Assembly: GCA_030532575.1 (NCBI GenBank)
Contig: JAUNKV010000025.1
Coordinates: 1-44,649, forward strand
Source of the DNA: Propionibacteriaceae bacterium
Lineage (GTDB): Bacteria > Actinomycetota > Actinomycetes > Propionibacteriales > Propionibacteriaceae
DNA: 44,649 bases
Direction: 5' to 3'
Shown: positions 26,946 to 36,298 of the stretch, one piece after another
Position numbering within the stretch: position 1 is the stretch's first letter
Layout: the number at the start of each line of letters is the position of its first letter
Notes under the pieces: model-generated
Told to the model about the DNA's origin: nothing
Databases searched by the model: none
What the model saw: only the letters and a program-made list of their open reading frames with translations
Position numbers and translations under genes: made by a program

Positions 26946-28316
26946 GTGCCCAGGTTCCTCGCAGCGAAGCCCGATGCAGCGCTGATCCGCCTGCCGTGGA
27001 ACACCCCACTGGCGGATTGGCCCACCCAGTACCTCGTCGCCCTGCCACGAGGCATCTCCCGCCATGTCGTCCGGTTCATCCAGGTGGGCGAGGACATCCT
27101 GGCGGCCAAGGAAATCCTGGAGGAGGTCGCGGTCCACGAGTACCGACAGCTCACCGAGCTGCGACGCCTCGGGGTGCCCTGCGTCGAGCCGGTCGGGGTG
27201 GTACTCGGCCGCACCACCAGCGATGGCGAGCCGCTGGACCCGATCCTGCTGACCCGGCACCTGCCCTTCTCCCTGCCCTACCGCGCCCTGTTCTACTCGG
27301 GTGTGAAGCTGGAGACGGTCAACCGGCTGCTGGATGCGATGGTCGCGCTGTTCGCGCGGCTGCACCTGACCGGGTTCTACTGGGGCGACGTGTCGCTGTC
27401 CAACATCTTGTTCCGACGCGACGCGGGCGAGTTCGCCGCCTACCTCGTCGACGCCGAGACCGGCGAGGTCCACGAACGGCTGACCAACGGGCAGCGCGCC
27501 CACGACCTGCAGATCGCCCGCACCAACCTGTTCGGCGAGTTCTGTGACCTGGAGGCGGGCGGGATGCTCGACCCGTCGCTGGACCCGCAGTGGCTGGTGG
27601 AAACCATCGAGGAGCGCTACCACAGCCTGTGGGCGGAGCTGACCGGAGTCGAGGAATTCTCCGAGAAGGAGATGTACCGCCTCGAAGGGCGGGTGCGACG
27701 GCTCAACGCACTCGGCTTCGACGTCGCCGAGATCGACGTGCGAACCTCCCCGGACGGTCGCACCATCACGATGCAGCCGAAGGTGGTGGAAGCCGGCCAC
27801 CACGCCCGTCGCCTGATGCGACTGACCGGACTCGACGCCGAGGAGCATCAGGCCAGGCGACTGCTCAACGACATGGACACCTTCCGGGCGAAACTACCGG
27901 GCACGATGAGCGAATCGGTGGCGGCCCACAAGTGGCTCATCGAGGTCTTCGAGCCCGCGGTGAGCCGCATCCCGGCCCATTTGCAGGGCAAACGCGAGCC
28001 CGCGCAGTTCTTCCACGAGCTGCTGGACTACCGCTGGTACCAGTCGCAGCGCGAGAACCGGGAGGTCTCGACCGAGGAGGCCGCCGCCGGGTACATCGCG
28101 GACGTCCTGGCGACCCTGCCGGATGAACACATGGGCAACGTGGAGCCGGTCGGCCAGGAGCTGGTCAACAAGTACGACCCGTCGCACGGTTTCATCGACG
28201 ACGACTACGAGAAGCCCTACGACCCGTGGGAGGACGAGGCCAACGACCCGGAGGTCCCGGTGATGTTCGGCTTCGACATCGAGGCCCTGCGCGCCAAGGC
28301 CGCGAAGGGGCAGTGA
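26946..28316 (+). CDS. DUF4032 protein with kinase-like (lipopolysaccharide-kinase-type) domain
   Basis: This 456-residue protein begins with a domain resembling small-molecule kinases. A Lys in ILAAKEILEEVAVHEY near 50-65 could bind ATP. GFYWGDVSLSNILF near 139-152 looks like the catalytic loop with Asp and Asn, and YLVDAETGE near 162-170 occupies the DFG-like metal site. The C-terminal half (about 230-456) is the DUF4032 domain, ending in an acidic tail. The family is widespread in Actinobacteria with unknown substrate. GTG at 26946 lies eight bases after TAAACT, a possible -10, suggesting leaderless expression. Confidence 0.85.
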   Translation: MPRFLAAKPDAALIRLPWNTPLADWPTQYLVALPRGISRHVVRFIQVGEDILAAKEILEEVAVHEYRQLTELRRLGVPCVEPVGVVLGRTTSDGEPLDPILLTRHLPFSLPYRALFYSGVKLETVNRLLDAMVALFARLHLTGFYWGDVSLSNILFRRDAGEFAAYLVDAETGEVHERLTNGQRAHDLQIARTNLFGEFCDLEAGGMLDPSLDPQWLVETIEERYHSLWAELTGVEEFSEKEMYRLEGRVRRLNALGFDVAEIDVRTSPDGRTITMQPKVVEAGHHARRLMRLTGLDAEEHQARRLLNDMDTFRAKLPGTMSESVAAHKWLIEVFEPAVSRIPAHLQGKREPAQFFHELLDYRWYQSQRENREVSTEEAAAGYIADVLATLPDEHMGNVEPVGQELVNKYDPSHGFIDDDYEKPYDPWEDEANDPEVPVMFGFDIEALRAKAAKGQ

Positions 28317-28326
28317 GAAGCCGCGG

Positions 28327-28659
28327 ATGACGAAGGCTACAGACCGCGTGACGGCTTGGCGTGATGTGCGAGCCAGGCGTCCTGTTGACGAGCAGGCCGT
28401 TGCCGCACACATCACACGCATGGAGACAGCGGAACGCGCCTGGCGCCTCCGAGAGGTCCGCGAGGAGCAGGGTCTGACCCAGAAGGAACTGGCTGAGCGC
28501 ATGTCTCTCACCCAACCAACAATCTCCGCGCTGGAATCTGGAGACCTTGATCGTTCCGGCCTCGCTACCCTCAGGTCCTATGTCGAAGCCCTTGGCGGCA
28601 CCATTGAGGTCACCGCCACCTTCGGTGATCGTACGCTGGTCCTCCTGCCTCGCACCTGA
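28327..28659 (+). CDS. XRE-family helix-turn-helix protein (HigA-like)
   Basis: The C-terminal half of this 110-residue protein is a classic XRE DNA-binding domain: LREVREEQGLTQKELAERMS, then LTQPTISALESGD. It is followed by a short beta tail (LGGTIEVTATFGDRTLVLL) typical of HigA-type antitoxins. These are normally preceded by a HigB/RelE-like toxin, but the gene ten bases upstream is DUF4032 and no toxin frame is present. It is therefore either an orphan antitoxin or a free-standing regulator. A shorter start at METAERAW is possible. Confidence 0.82.
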   Translation: MTKATDRVTAWRDVRARRPVDEQAVAAHITRMETAERAWRLREVREEQGLTQKELAERMSLTQPTISALESGDLDRSGLATLRSYVEALGGTIEVTATFGDRTLVLLPRT

Positions 28660-28733
28660 AATCCTGCTGACCACCCGCGGACCACGGCCGCGCTGAACAC
28701 GTGGGAGAGGTCGGCTCCAGTAGACTGCTGCGG

Positions 28734-30164
28734 GTGACGCTACGCCTGTACAACACCGCCACCCGCACGGTCGAGCCGTTCCAGCCCTTGGTTCCGGGCA
28801 AGGTCTCGATCTACCACTGTGGCCTGACCGTGCAGGCCTCCCCGCATCTGGGCCACATCCGCAAGGAGGTGGTCTTCGACGTGCTGCGACGCTGGCTCAC
28901 CCACTCCGGCCTCGAGGTCACCGTCGTGGCCAATGTCACCGACATCGACGACAAGATCCTCGCCAAGTCCGCCGAGGCCGGGGTCGAGTGGTTCGCCCAC
29001 GCCTACCGCTACGAGCGGGAGCTCCACGACGCCTACGCCGCCCTCGGCTGCCTGCCGCCCACCTACGAGCCCCGCGCCACCGGCCACATCCCCGAGATGA
29101 TCGAGCTGATGGAGGCCCTCATCGAACGCGGCCACGCCTACGTCGCCGACGACGGCTCGGGGGATGTCTACTTCGACGTGCGGTCCTGGTCGCGCTACGG
29201 CGAGCTGTCGGGGCAGAAGCTCGACGAGATGGCCCCCGCCGACGACGCCGACCCGCGCGGCAAACGCGACCCCCGCGACTTCGCCCTGTGGAAGGGCCAC
29301 AAGGAGGGCGAACCGCTCACCGCGTCGTGGCCCACCCCGTGGGGCCGCGGCCGCCCCGGCTGGCACCTCGAGTGCTCCGCGATGGCGGGCAAGTACCTGG
29401 GCGATGTCTTCGACATCCACGGCGGCGGCATCGACCTGCGCTTCCCCCACCACGAGAACGAGCTGGCCCAGTCCGCCGCTGCCGGGCGCGGTTTCGCCCG
29501 CATCTGGATGCACAACGCCTGGGTGACGATGGCTGGCGAGAAGATGAGCAAGTCGCTCGGCAACACCGCCCTGGTCGCCGAGGTCACCAAGACCTTCAAC
29601 CCGCGCGCCGTGCGGTTCTTCCTGCTGGCCCCGCACTACCGCAGCCAGATCGAGTTCTCGCCCGCCGACGACGACGCGCGCGGTTCCCTGGCCGAGGCGG
29701 AGAAGGGCATCCAGCGCATCGACGCCTTCCTGGCCGCCGCGAAGGAGCAGGGAATCATCGCTGGCACAGTGTGCGGGTCGCAGTGGGAGGCCTTCGCCGC
29801 CGCCCTCGACGACGACCTCGCCACCCCCGCCGCCGTCGCTGCCCTGTTCGACGCGGTGCGCGCGGGCAACAAAGCGCTGGCCGATCACGGCCCCGAGGCG
29901 GCGAACCTGTACGCCACCGTCGCCCAGATGACCAGTGTGCTCGGCATCAACCCCGACGACGAGCCGTGGTCGCGCACCGCCGCCACCGATGCCCTGAGCC
30001 CGGTGGTGGATCAGCTGGTGGCCACCCTCCTGGCCGAACGCGCCGAGGCCCGGGCCGCCAAGGACTGGTCCCGCGCCGATGCCATCCGTGACACCCTGGC
30101 CCAGGCGGGCCTGACCATCACCGACACCCCCGACGGGGCACGTTGGAGTCTGGAGAAGAACTGA
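28734..30164 (+). CDS. cysS: Cysteinyl-tRNA synthetase
   Basis: CysRS charges tRNA-Cys in the cytoplasm. The 476-residue length separates it from the shorter mycothiol ligase MshC. The HIGH motif is HLGH in [16 protein letters not shown] near 28-43, a variant of the usual CGPTVYDxxHIGH. Zinc ligands are the Cys in that motif, the Cys in WHLECSAMA and the His pair in [13 protein letters not shown] is exact near 267-271. The C-terminal helical domain ([17 protein letters not shown]) is complete. The GTG start gives MTLRLYNT and follows TAGACT by seven bases, so the mRNA may be leaderless. Its stop overlaps the rlmB start. Confidence 0.95.
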   Translation: MTLRLYNTATRTVEPFQPLVPGKVSIYHCGLTVQASPHLGHIRKEVVFDVLRRWLTHSGLEVTVVANVTDIDDKILAKSAEAGVEWFAHAYRYERELHDAYAALGCLPPTYEPRATGHIPEMIELMEALIERGHAYVADDGSGDVYFDVRSWSRYGELSGQKLDEMAPADDADPRGKRDPRDFALWKGHKEGEPLTASWPTPWGRGRPGWHLECSAMAGKYLGDVFDIHGGGIDLRFPHHENELAQSAAAGRGFARIWMHNAWVTMAGEKMSKSLGNTALVAEVTKTFNPRAVRFFLLAPHYRSQIEFSPADDDARGSLAEAEKGIQRIDAFLAAAKEQGIIAGTVCGSQWEAFAAALDDDLATPAAVAALFDAVRAGNKALADHGPEAANLYATVAQMTSVLGINPDDEPWSRTAATDALSPVVDQLVATLLAERAEARAAKDWSRADAIRDTLAQAGLTITDTPDGARWSLEKN

Positions 30165-31111
30165 TGCCCGGAAATTCACAGCGACGCGGCGCAGGCCGTC
30201 GCGGCAGGTCCAACACCGCCGGTTCCGGCGGGCGCATCCGGCGTTCCCTGGAGGGCAAGGGCCCCACGCCGAAGGCCGAGGATCGCGTCTACCACAAGGC
30301 CTACAAGGCCAAGCAGGAGGCGCTGCGCAGGCAGGCGAACCGTCCGAAGGCCAAGACCACCCGAACCGCCGTCGGCGCCGACTGGGTGGTGGGCCGCAAC
30401 CCGGTGCTGGAGGCGCTGGAGGCGGGGCTTCCCGTCAAGCAGGCCTACGTGGCCGACGGCGCGGAGCGTGACGACCGGCTGCGCGACATCCTGAAGTTTG
30501 CCGCCGAGCACTCGCTGCCGCTGCTGCAGGTGACCCGCGCCGAGCTGGACCGCGCCACCGGTGGGCTCGCCCACCAAGGGGTGGCGCTGCAGCTGCCCGC
30601 CTTCGACTACACAGATGTCGAGGACATCTTCGATGCCGCCTTCGAGTTCCCCGCCCAGGGTCTGGTGGTGGCCCTCGACGGCGTGACCGATCCTCGCAAC
30701 CTGGGCGCGATCATCCGCTCTGCCGCCGCCTTCGGCGCGCAGGGGGTGGTGATCCCGGCCCGCCGCTCCGCCTCGATGACGGCGGCCGCGTGGAAGACCT
30801 CCGCCGGGGCTGCGGCCCGTATCCCGGTGGCGAAGGTCACCAACCTGAACCAGATGCTGCGGAAGGCCTCTGATGCGGGCTTCACCGTCGTCGGCCTGGC
30901 CGGTGAGGGCGAGACCCCGCTGAATGCCGTACCCGGCGGCGACGGCCCGGTTCTGGTGGTGGTCGGCTCCGAGGGCGAGGGTCTGGCCCGGCTGGTCCGG
31001 GAGAATTGCGACCTTCTGGTCTCGATCCCCATCGCGAGCGCCGTCGAATCCCTCAACGCCTCGGTGGCGGCCTCCATCGCGCTGTACGAGATAACCCAGC
31101 AACGCGCCTGA
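30164..31111 (+). CDS. rlmB: 23S rRNA (guanosine-2'-O)-methyltransferase, SpoU family
   Basis: This 315-residue protein has a basic N-terminal tail (about 1-75), a substrate-binding domain starting VVGRNPVLEALEAG near 76-89, and a C-terminal SpoU/SPOUT catalytic domain. The three SPOUT motifs are DGVTDPRNLGAIIRSA (near 178-193), VLVVVGSEGEGL (near 263-274) and IPIASAVESLNASVAASI (near 286-303). RlmB methylates G2251 in the peptidyl-transferase region of 23S rRNA. The ATG shares its A with the cysS stop and has GGAGAAG upstream. cysS-rlmB is a usual actinobacterial pair. A perfect hairpin follows. Confidence 0.94.
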   Translation: MPGNSQRRGAGRRGRSNTAGSGGRIRRSLEGKGPTPKAEDRVYHKAYKAKQEALRRQANRPKAKTTRTAVGADWVVGRNPVLEALEAGLPVKQAYVADGAERDDRLRDILKFAAEHSLPLLQVTRAELDRATGGLAHQGVALQLPAFDYTDVEDIFDAAFEFPAQGLVVALDGVTDPRNLGAIIRSAAAFGAQGVVIPARRSASMTAAAWKTSAGAAARIPVAKVTNLNQMLRKASDAGFTVVGLAGEGETPLNAVPGGDGPVLVVVGSEGEGLARLVRENCDLLVSIPIASAVESLNASVAASIALYEITQQRA

Positions 31112-31114
31112 CAG

Positions 31115-31150
31115 GCACGGCCCCGCCCGGGAGACCGGGCGGGGCCGTGC
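31115..31150. terminator. Bidirectional terminator between rlmB and the peptidase gene
   Basis: A perfect 16-bp stem GCACGGCCCCGCCCGG with its complement and a GAGA loop lies four bases after the rlmB stop and 13 bases before the end of the convergent peptidase gene. It can serve both transcripts. Confidence 0.88.
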
Positions 31151-31162
31151 TGGGGCCGAAGG

Positions 31163-32860
31163 TCACTCGCTGAACGGTTGCCAGCCGTCGTCGCAGCGGA
31201 CGTTGTAGTCGTCCTTCGGGTCGATGAGGTAGCTGTCCATCGCCTTGGTGGCGCATTCGCTGCGCCGGTAGGCGATGTGTCCCCAGCTGTTGGCGAGCAC
31301 CACGCGGGAGTTCGGCAGCAACTCCCCCACCTCGACGGCGTTGTGGAAGTTGGTCGCCGGGTCGAATTCGTTGCCGACGATCATCACCGGGGCCGAGGTC
31401 CGCTTGTTGAACGGGCCACGGAAGGAGTCCTCGTCGCGAACCTTCCAGCCGGGTGAGGCACAGGCCGCCTGGTTCCAGTGCCACTTCGCCCCGAAGTACG
31501 GCGACCAGAGTGCGTAGGCCTTGCCGTAGTTGCGCATGGCACGCTCACTGGGGTGGGAGCCCTCGGAGCAGATGACGGCCATCATGCGGCTCTCGCGCTG
31601 CAGCTTCGTCAGCTCCGCCTCCGCGACACGCAGGTCATTGGGGGGTGCGATGCCCTCGGCGACGGTGTGCCCGGCCTGCTCCTCCAGCTTCAGGAAGGAG
31701 CTTCCCAGCGCAGCCCGCTCGGTGTCGGGCAGGGGAGAATCCGGGCGAAGTTGATCGACGACCCCGATGTACTCCGCGACGTTCTCCACCGACTCCGGGG
31801 CGTACAGGAGGGCGAGCATGACACTGGTGAAGCGCTGGTAGGTGATGACCTGCTCCTTCCCGTCGGGGCCTGGGAAGGTCACGGGGGCCTGCTTCAGTTG
31901 CTGCATGACCCGGTCGAGGGCCTCGGTCGGGTCGCTCAGGGGGCAGTCGTCGACCTTGGCGCAGCGCTCCATCAAGGTGGTGATGGCGTGGTCGGCACCG
32001 AACCCGGAGCCGATCCGCAGCCCGAAGGGGATCGTGGCGGTGGTGAAGCTGCCGAGCCATTCGGTGGGGTTGAGCACCCCGTCGATGCCCACGGCCCGCA
32101 GCCGGTCCGGGTACATGTTGGCGTAGACCTGGCCGAGGTAGCTGCCGTAGGAGAAGCCCAGGTAGGTCAGCTTCTCATCGCCCACCGCGCGTCGCAACAT
32201 CTCCATGTCGCGCGCCACCTGGGAGGTGCTCATCGCCGAGGCCATCTCACGGCCGTGCCCACCGCAGGCCTGGCCGACGGTGCGCATGCTCTTCTGGAAG
32301 GTGGTGGTCTCCTCCTCGGTGACGGGGAACTCCATCTCCCAGGCCGGTTTCAGGGCGGCGACGGCGGCATCGGGGTCGTCGTAGCAGTTGAGGGGGCTGC
32401 TCTGTCCGATGCCGCGCGGGTCCATGCCGATGATGTCGAAGCGCTCCAGCACCTCAGGGCTGAGGAAGTTCTCGGCCCCGGCGACGAAGTCCATGCCGGA
32501 GCCTCCCGGCCCGCCGGGGTTGACGAAGAGGCTGCCGATCCGTTGCTCCTGGTTCTTGGCGGGCACCTTCAGCACGGAGACGGTGATCCGGGTGCCGTCC
32601 GGTTCGTCGTAGTCGAGCGGGAGGCTGACCTCGGCGCACTGCCGGTCCTTGTGCTGGACCTGGGTGCAGGGTTTCCACTCCAGGCCCGGCGTGGGCAGGT
32701 TGTCCACCCGGGCGGCCTCCTCAGGGGAGGTCACGTCGTGGGGCGGCGGCTCGTCGGCGACGGCGAGGGGCTGCGGGATGCTGATCCCGGCCCCCACCAC
32801 GGCGGCGGCCAGGAGGCTCGCCCTCAGTCGTGTTCGTCGTGTCGTTGGGGTTCTTCTCAT
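31163..32860 (-). CDS. Secreted alpha/beta-hydrolase, tripeptidyl aminopeptidase-like
   Basis: This protein of about 565 residues has a twin-Arg-containing, Ala-rich signal peptide at about 1-36 (RASLLAAAVVGAG, cleavage near ADE). The hydrolase domain carries VNPGGPGGSG (oxyanion region), DIIGMDPRGIGQS, the nucleophile Ser in GFSYGS, the Asp in GNEFDPATN and the His in WGHIAY. The C-terminal part is the TAP-like domain. Related Streptomyces enzymes remove tripeptides from exported proteins or peptides outside the cell. ATG 32860 (MRRTPTTRRT) is preferred because GAAAGG lies before it; ATG 32878 is six codons longer. It is a single-gene unit. Confidence 0.9.
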   Translation of the reverse strand: MRRTPTTRRTRLRASLLAAAVVGAGISIPQPLAVADEPPPHDVTSPEEAARVDNLPTPGLEWKPCTQVQHKDRQCAEVSLPLDYDEPDGTRITVSVLKVPAKNQEQRIGSLFVNPGGPGGSGMDFVAGAENFLSPEVLERFDIIGMDPRGIGQSSPLNCYDDPDAAVAALKPAWEMEFPVTEEETTTFQKSMRTVGQACGGHGREMASAMSTSQVARDMEMLRRAVGDEKLTYLGFSYGSYLGQVYANMYPDRLRAVGIDGVLNPTEWLGSFTTATIPFGLRIGSGFGADHAITTLMERCAKVDDCPLSDPTEALDRVMQQLKQAPVTFPGPDGKEQVITYQRFTSVMLALLYAPESVENVAEYIGVVDQLRPDSPLPDTERAALGSSFLKLEEQAGHTVAEGIAPPNDLRVAEAELTKLQRESRMMAVICSEGSHPSERAMRNYGKAYALWSPYFGAKWHWNQAACASPGWKVRDEDSFRGPFNKRTSAPVMIVGNEFDPATNFHNAVEVGELLPNSRVVLANSWGHIAYRRSECATKAMDSYLIDPKDDYNVRCDDGWQPFSE

Positions 32861-33019
32861 TGCTTTCGGCCTTTCCATGCCTCGTTGCGGAAGCGTTTGG
32901 GGCTCAGCCTAGGAAGGCCTGGGGTCACATCCGGGGCGCCAGGTTTCGTCTGGACACCTGGCCGACAACCCCAACCCAACCCCGGCCGTTCGGCCCACCC
33001 CTGCGGCCCACCCGTCCGA

Positions 33020-33092
33020 GCACGAATCGCCGACAAAAACCGCTGGCGCGTCACCATGCGACGGCAAACCGTCCCTGCCCGGCGATTCCTGC
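33020..33092. repeat. 73-bp palindromic element, copy 3 (inverted)
   Basis: It starts GCACGAATCGCCG and ends CGGCGATTCCTGC, again exactly 73 bp, with one change in the right terminus. Its interior (CTGGCGCGTC, then GCGACGG) matches the reverse complement of copies 1 and 2, so this copy is inserted in the opposite orientation. It lies in the 360-base gene-free stretch 32861-33220 together with a short direct repeat and a DtxR-like box. Confidence 0.75.
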
Positions 33093-33105
33093 ACGAGGTG
33101 ACATC

Positions 33106-33128
33106 TGCGCAGTCACGTGCGCAGTCAC
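33106..33128. repeat. Short tandem repeat TGCGCAGTCAC x2
   Basis: Two exact 11-base copies occur with a 12-base period, about 50 bases before the DtxR-like box. They could be an activator site for the downstream transporter operon or chance. No regulator is known to me for this motif. Confidence 0.4.
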
Positions 33129-33180
33129 ACCTTGGATGCGCATTTCCCGACCCCGCTGAAGCTTCACTCACCCCCATGGG

Positions 33181-33199
33181 TTACGTTAGCCATACCTCT
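33181..33199 (+). promoter_or_regulatory. DtxR/IdeR-like iron box before the ECF/ABC transporter operon
   Basis: TTACGTTAGCCATACCTCT matches the 19-base DtxR/IdeR consensus TTAGGTTAGCCTAACCTAA at 14 positions, including the central GTTAGCC and the right-hand ACCT. It lies 21 bases before the first start codon of a four-gene transporter operon, where a bound Fe(II)-repressor would block transcription or initiation. The match is by eye and the regulator gene is not in the window. Confidence 0.6.
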
Positions 33200-33220
33200 G
33201 ATGAGAAAGGAAAGCTTCCA

Positions 33221-33820
33221 ATGTCGGCGGCCGAGCATCTGACCCCCCAGATCCACACCGCCAGGACCGGTCGGCTCGAGAACTCGGTCCTGCACACCCG
33301 AACCCTCATGACCGTCGCCGCCTGCGCCATCGTCGGAGCAGTCGTCACGATCCCCCTCAGCTACGTCAGCATCGCACTGGCCGTCTCCCCGGCAGGCATC
33401 ATGGCCGTGTGCGCCATGATGGGCCTCTGGCTGCTGCCCTACCTGCTCCCCGGCGCACTGACCCGCAAACCCGGAGCCATCATGATCGCCGCCCTGGTGC
33501 TGGGGATCATCGGCACCTTCACCACCCCCAGCGGCGTCACCTCCATCATCGGCAACCTGATCGGCGGTGCCCTGCTCGAGGTCCCGCTGGCCCTGCTGCT
33601 CTACCGCCAGTGGAACTGGTTGGGCTACGGGCTGGCCGCCCTGACATTCGGGCTGTTCAACGGCCTGCTGTACTCGACGACGCTCCAGATCCAGGTCCCC
33701 ATCGCCGAACTGCTCCTGATGGCGGGGCTCTCAGTGGCCTCCGCACTCGTTGGTGTCGCCATCACCTTGTTCATCGTGCGACGGCTCCGCCGAGTCGGCA
33801 TCGGGGTCAAGGCGCACTGA
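33221..33820 (+). CDS. ECF transporter S component, YkoE-like
   Basis: This 199-residue integral membrane protein has about five to six helices. The region LLPYLLPGALTRKPGAIMIAAL followed by IGGALLEVPLALLLYRQWNW resembles the YkoE family of ECF substrate-binding subunits (LPGLL.G...RKPGA and G.G.E...LL.RYR.W). YkoE itself is linked to the thiamine precursor HMP. Here the operon has an iron-type operator and exporter-like ABC genes, so I do not infer thiamine. The ATG follows AAAGGAAAG. The stop is three bases from the next start, so the S subunit and the energising protein are made together. Confidence 0.8.
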   Translation: MSAAEHLTPQIHTARTGRLENSVLHTRTLMTVAACAIVGAVVTIPLSYVSIALAVSPAGIMAVCAMMGLWLLPYLLPGALTRKPGAIMIAALVLGIIGTFTTPSGVTSIIGNLIGGALLEVPLALLLYRQWNWLGYGLAALTFGLFNGLLYSTTLQIQVPIAELLLMAGLSVASALVGVAITLFIVRRLRRVGIGVKAH

Positions 33821-33823
33821 ACG

Positions 33824-36298
33824 ATGCTCCGCCCCAGCGAGAACCTGGCCTTCTGTCACGAGGTCGGTGTCCGCCACGCCGGACGCGAGGTCTGGCAGCC
33901 CGACAGCGCAACCTTCACCATCACCCCCGGTAAACTCATCGCCCTGATCGGTCCCTCCGGTTGTGGCAAGTCGTCACTGACCCTCACCCTCAACGGTTTG
34001 GTTCCCCACTCGGTTCCCTCCGCGTATCGGGGCGCCGTGCTGATCCGAGGCCAGGAGGTGGCCGAGCAGCGGATCGCACACCTGGCCACCGACGTCGCGA
34101 TGGTGATGCAGGACCCGGACTCACAGATCGTCACGACGAGTGTGCTCGACGAGGTGACCTGGGGACCGAGCAACCTCTGTCTACCCGTCGAGGAGATCCA
34201 CAACCGCGCCAGACAGGCCCTGTCCCAGGTGGGGTTGCTCGAACACGCCAACCGCAACCCGTGGGAGCTCTCCGGTGGGCAACGGCAACGCCTGGTGCTG
34301 GCCGCTGCCCTGGCGATGCGTCCCGCCCTGCTGGTGCTGGACGAGCCGACGGCGAACATCGACCCCACCACCGGCGCAGGCATCCACCGGCTCCTCGCCC
34401 GGATCACCGGACAGGGCACCGCGGTGCTCATCGTGGAGCACGACCTGGACCCGATCATCGGGGATGTCGACGAGGTGATCGCCCTCGACGCCGACGGCGC
34501 CACCCTGGCCCAGGGGCCACCCCGGGATGTGCTGCACCGGCACCGCGAGGCCCTGAGCGCTGCGGGGATCGCGTTGCCGACCTGCGTCCAACTGGCATCC
34601 CACATCCCGGAGCTCGGGGACTCCCTCACCCTCGCCGAAGGCATCGAGGCCCTACGGCGGTACCCGGCGGCACGTGACAGACTCACCGAGCAGGTGGCGG
34701 CCTCGGCCTGGCCCGCCGTGGAAACCCCCGGGCTCACGGTGGAGAGCCTGAGCCTGTCACTTCGGGAACGGATCGTGCTGGACGGGGTGAACCTCCACGC
34801 CCCGGCCGGAGCCCTGACCACCGTCATCGGGGTCAACGGCGCAGGCAAGTCGTCGCTGCTCAGCAGCCTGGCCGGGCTGCACCCGAAAGCTCGGGCCGAA
34901 TCCTGCGGCACACCCTCCGGCCCGCTCCGCCTGACCGCACCGGACAGCCGCGTCGGATACGTGTTCCAGAACCCACAGCACCAGTTCCTGTACCCGACCC
35001 TGCGTGAGGAACTGTCCCATTCGGGGCATCTTCTTCGGGTTCCCGAGGAGGAACTGGCCCCCCGGGTGGACGAGCTACTGGCCGATCTGGGCCTGGCCGA
35101 CCGGCAGGAGCAGAGCCCATTTCTGCTCTCCGGCGGGCAGCAGCGTCGCCTGTCGGTGGCCACCGCCCTCAGCGAAGGCCGCGAGGTGCTGTGTCTCGAT
35201 GAACCCACCTTCGGGCAGGACGCCGCCTCCACCCACGCCCTGATGGAGCTGCTGTCACGCACCGCAGCCCAGGGCACCACCGTCATCATGGCCACCCACG
35301 ACCTCGGCCTGGTGCTGAAGCACGCAGCCCACGTGGTGCTGCTGCACGAGGGCCGGGTCGTCGTCGAGGGCCGCCCCATCGATGTCCTCACCGATCCGCG
35401 GCTGATCGACTGCGGGTTGACTCCCCCACCGTTGCTGCAACTCCTCGCGGAACCCGACGATGCGGCTGAGGCTCCCCCTGCCCCGCAGGACGCAACACTC
35501 CCGGAGCCACCTCGCGCCCGGCTCGGTCCCCTGACGTTGTTCCTCGGGGTGCTTCCCGCCCTGGCCCTGGTGCTGATGACGAGACGACCCGAGTTCTCAC
35601 TGGGCTGTCTGACCCTCGGTTCGGGATTCCTGCTGTGGAAGGGGCGCGGCTCCATCCTCGGACGAGCGACGCTGGTGGCTGGGCTGTGGCTGCTGGCGGC
35701 GCTGCTCACCTGGTCAGGGATGCTCTCCTACCGGTTCGACCTGCACGGCCTCACCACCCCCATCCAGGTGGGCCCTTTCACCGTCGATGAAGGACAGTGG
35801 CTGGCCGGACTCAGGGTGGGGCTGCGGATCGCGGCGCTGCTCGGGCTGGTGCTGGTCTCCGGCACCCTCACCTCGCCCCAGGATCTACTGAAATCCCTCA
35901 CCCGCACCTTCCACCTCCCGGTGCGTGTCGCCCATGCCGGTCTGGCCGCCGTCGCCTTCGTGGAGCGGTTCCGCACCGAGCACCGCATCATCCGGCAGGC
36001 CCGACGCCTCCGCGGGACCCGCGCTCCCGGTTGGCTGGCCCCGGCCTCGATCTGGATCGGCTCGATCATCCCACTGCTGGTCAGCGCCGTTCGCCACGCC
36101 GAACGGGTCTCGATGGCGATGGATGCGCGCGCCTTCGGAGCCCAGCGCCGACGCACCGAGCTCCACATCGTCCGATGGCGGCTCCTCGACACCGTCGTCC
36201 TCGTCACCGTGTGGGTCGTGATCCTCGTCCTGGCCCTCACCCTCCACCACTTCGACCTGCTCGGAAGGATAAGCCTTGAGTTCGAACACCACGGGTGA
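33824..36298 (+). CDS. ECF transporter energising module, ATPase-ATPase-transmembrane fusion
   Basis: This 824-residue single protein replaces the usual three ECF subunits. The first ATPase has Walker A GPSGCGKSS (43-51), signature LSGGQRQRL and Walker B LLVLDEPTANID. The second has Walker A GVNGAGKSS (about 336-344), LSGGQQRRL and LCLDEPTFGQD with the HDLG switch. From about 565 a T-type membrane domain follows (several helices, then FRTEHRIIRQARRLRGTRAPG, and AMDARAFGAQRRRT near the end, the coupling region that contacts the ATPases). YkoD fuses two ATPases, but the added T domain is less common. It starts three bases after the S gene and overlaps the next gene by 23 bases. Confidence 0.9.
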   Translation: MLRPSENLAFCHEVGVRHAGREVWQPDSATFTITPGKLIALIGPSGCGKSSLTLTLNGLVPHSVPSAYRGAVLIRGQEVAEQRIAHLATDVAMVMQDPDSQIVTTSVLDEVTWGPSNLCLPVEEIHNRARQALSQVGLLEHANRNPWELSGGQRQRLVLAAALAMRPALLVLDEPTANIDPTTGAGIHRLLARITGQGTAVLIVEHDLDPIIGDVDEVIALDADGATLAQGPPRDVLHRHREALSAAGIALPTCVQLASHIPELGDSLTLAEGIEALRRYPAARDRLTEQVAASAWPAVETPGLTVESLSLSLRERIVLDGVNLHAPAGALTTVIGVNGAGKSSLLSSLAGLHPKARAESCGTPSGPLRLTAPDSRVGYVFQNPQHQFLYPTLREELSHSGHLLRVPEEELAPRVDELLADLGLADRQEQSPFLLSGGQQRRLSVATALSEGREVLCLDEPTFGQDAASTHALMELLSRTAAQGTTVIMATHDLGLVLKHAAHVVLLHEGRVVVEGRPIDVLTDPRLIDCGLTPPPLLQLLAEPDDAAEAPPAPQDATLPEPPRARLGPLTLFLGVLPALALVLMTRRPEFSLGCLTLGSGFLLWKGRGSILGRATLVAGLWLLAALLTWSGMLSYRFDLHGLTTPIQVGPFTVDEGQWLAGLRVGLRIAALLGLVLVSGTLTSPQDLLKSLTRTFHLPVRVAHAGLAAVAFVERFRTEHRIIRQARRLRGTRAPGWLAPASIWIGSIIPLLVSAVRHAERVSMAMDARAFGAQRRRTELHIVRWRLLDTVVLVTVWVVILVLALTLHHFDLLGRISLEFEHHG

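Noticed and set aside
28327-28659. Complete HigBA toxin-antitoxin pair
   Set aside because: Only the HTH protein is present. The upstream gene is DUF4032 and no RelE-like frame lies nearby.
31478-33820. A 780-codon frame ending in the ECF S protein
   Set aside because: The first 580 residues are the shadow of the peptidase gene plus intergenic repeats. The real S protein starts at 33221 with a Shine-Dalgarno sequence.
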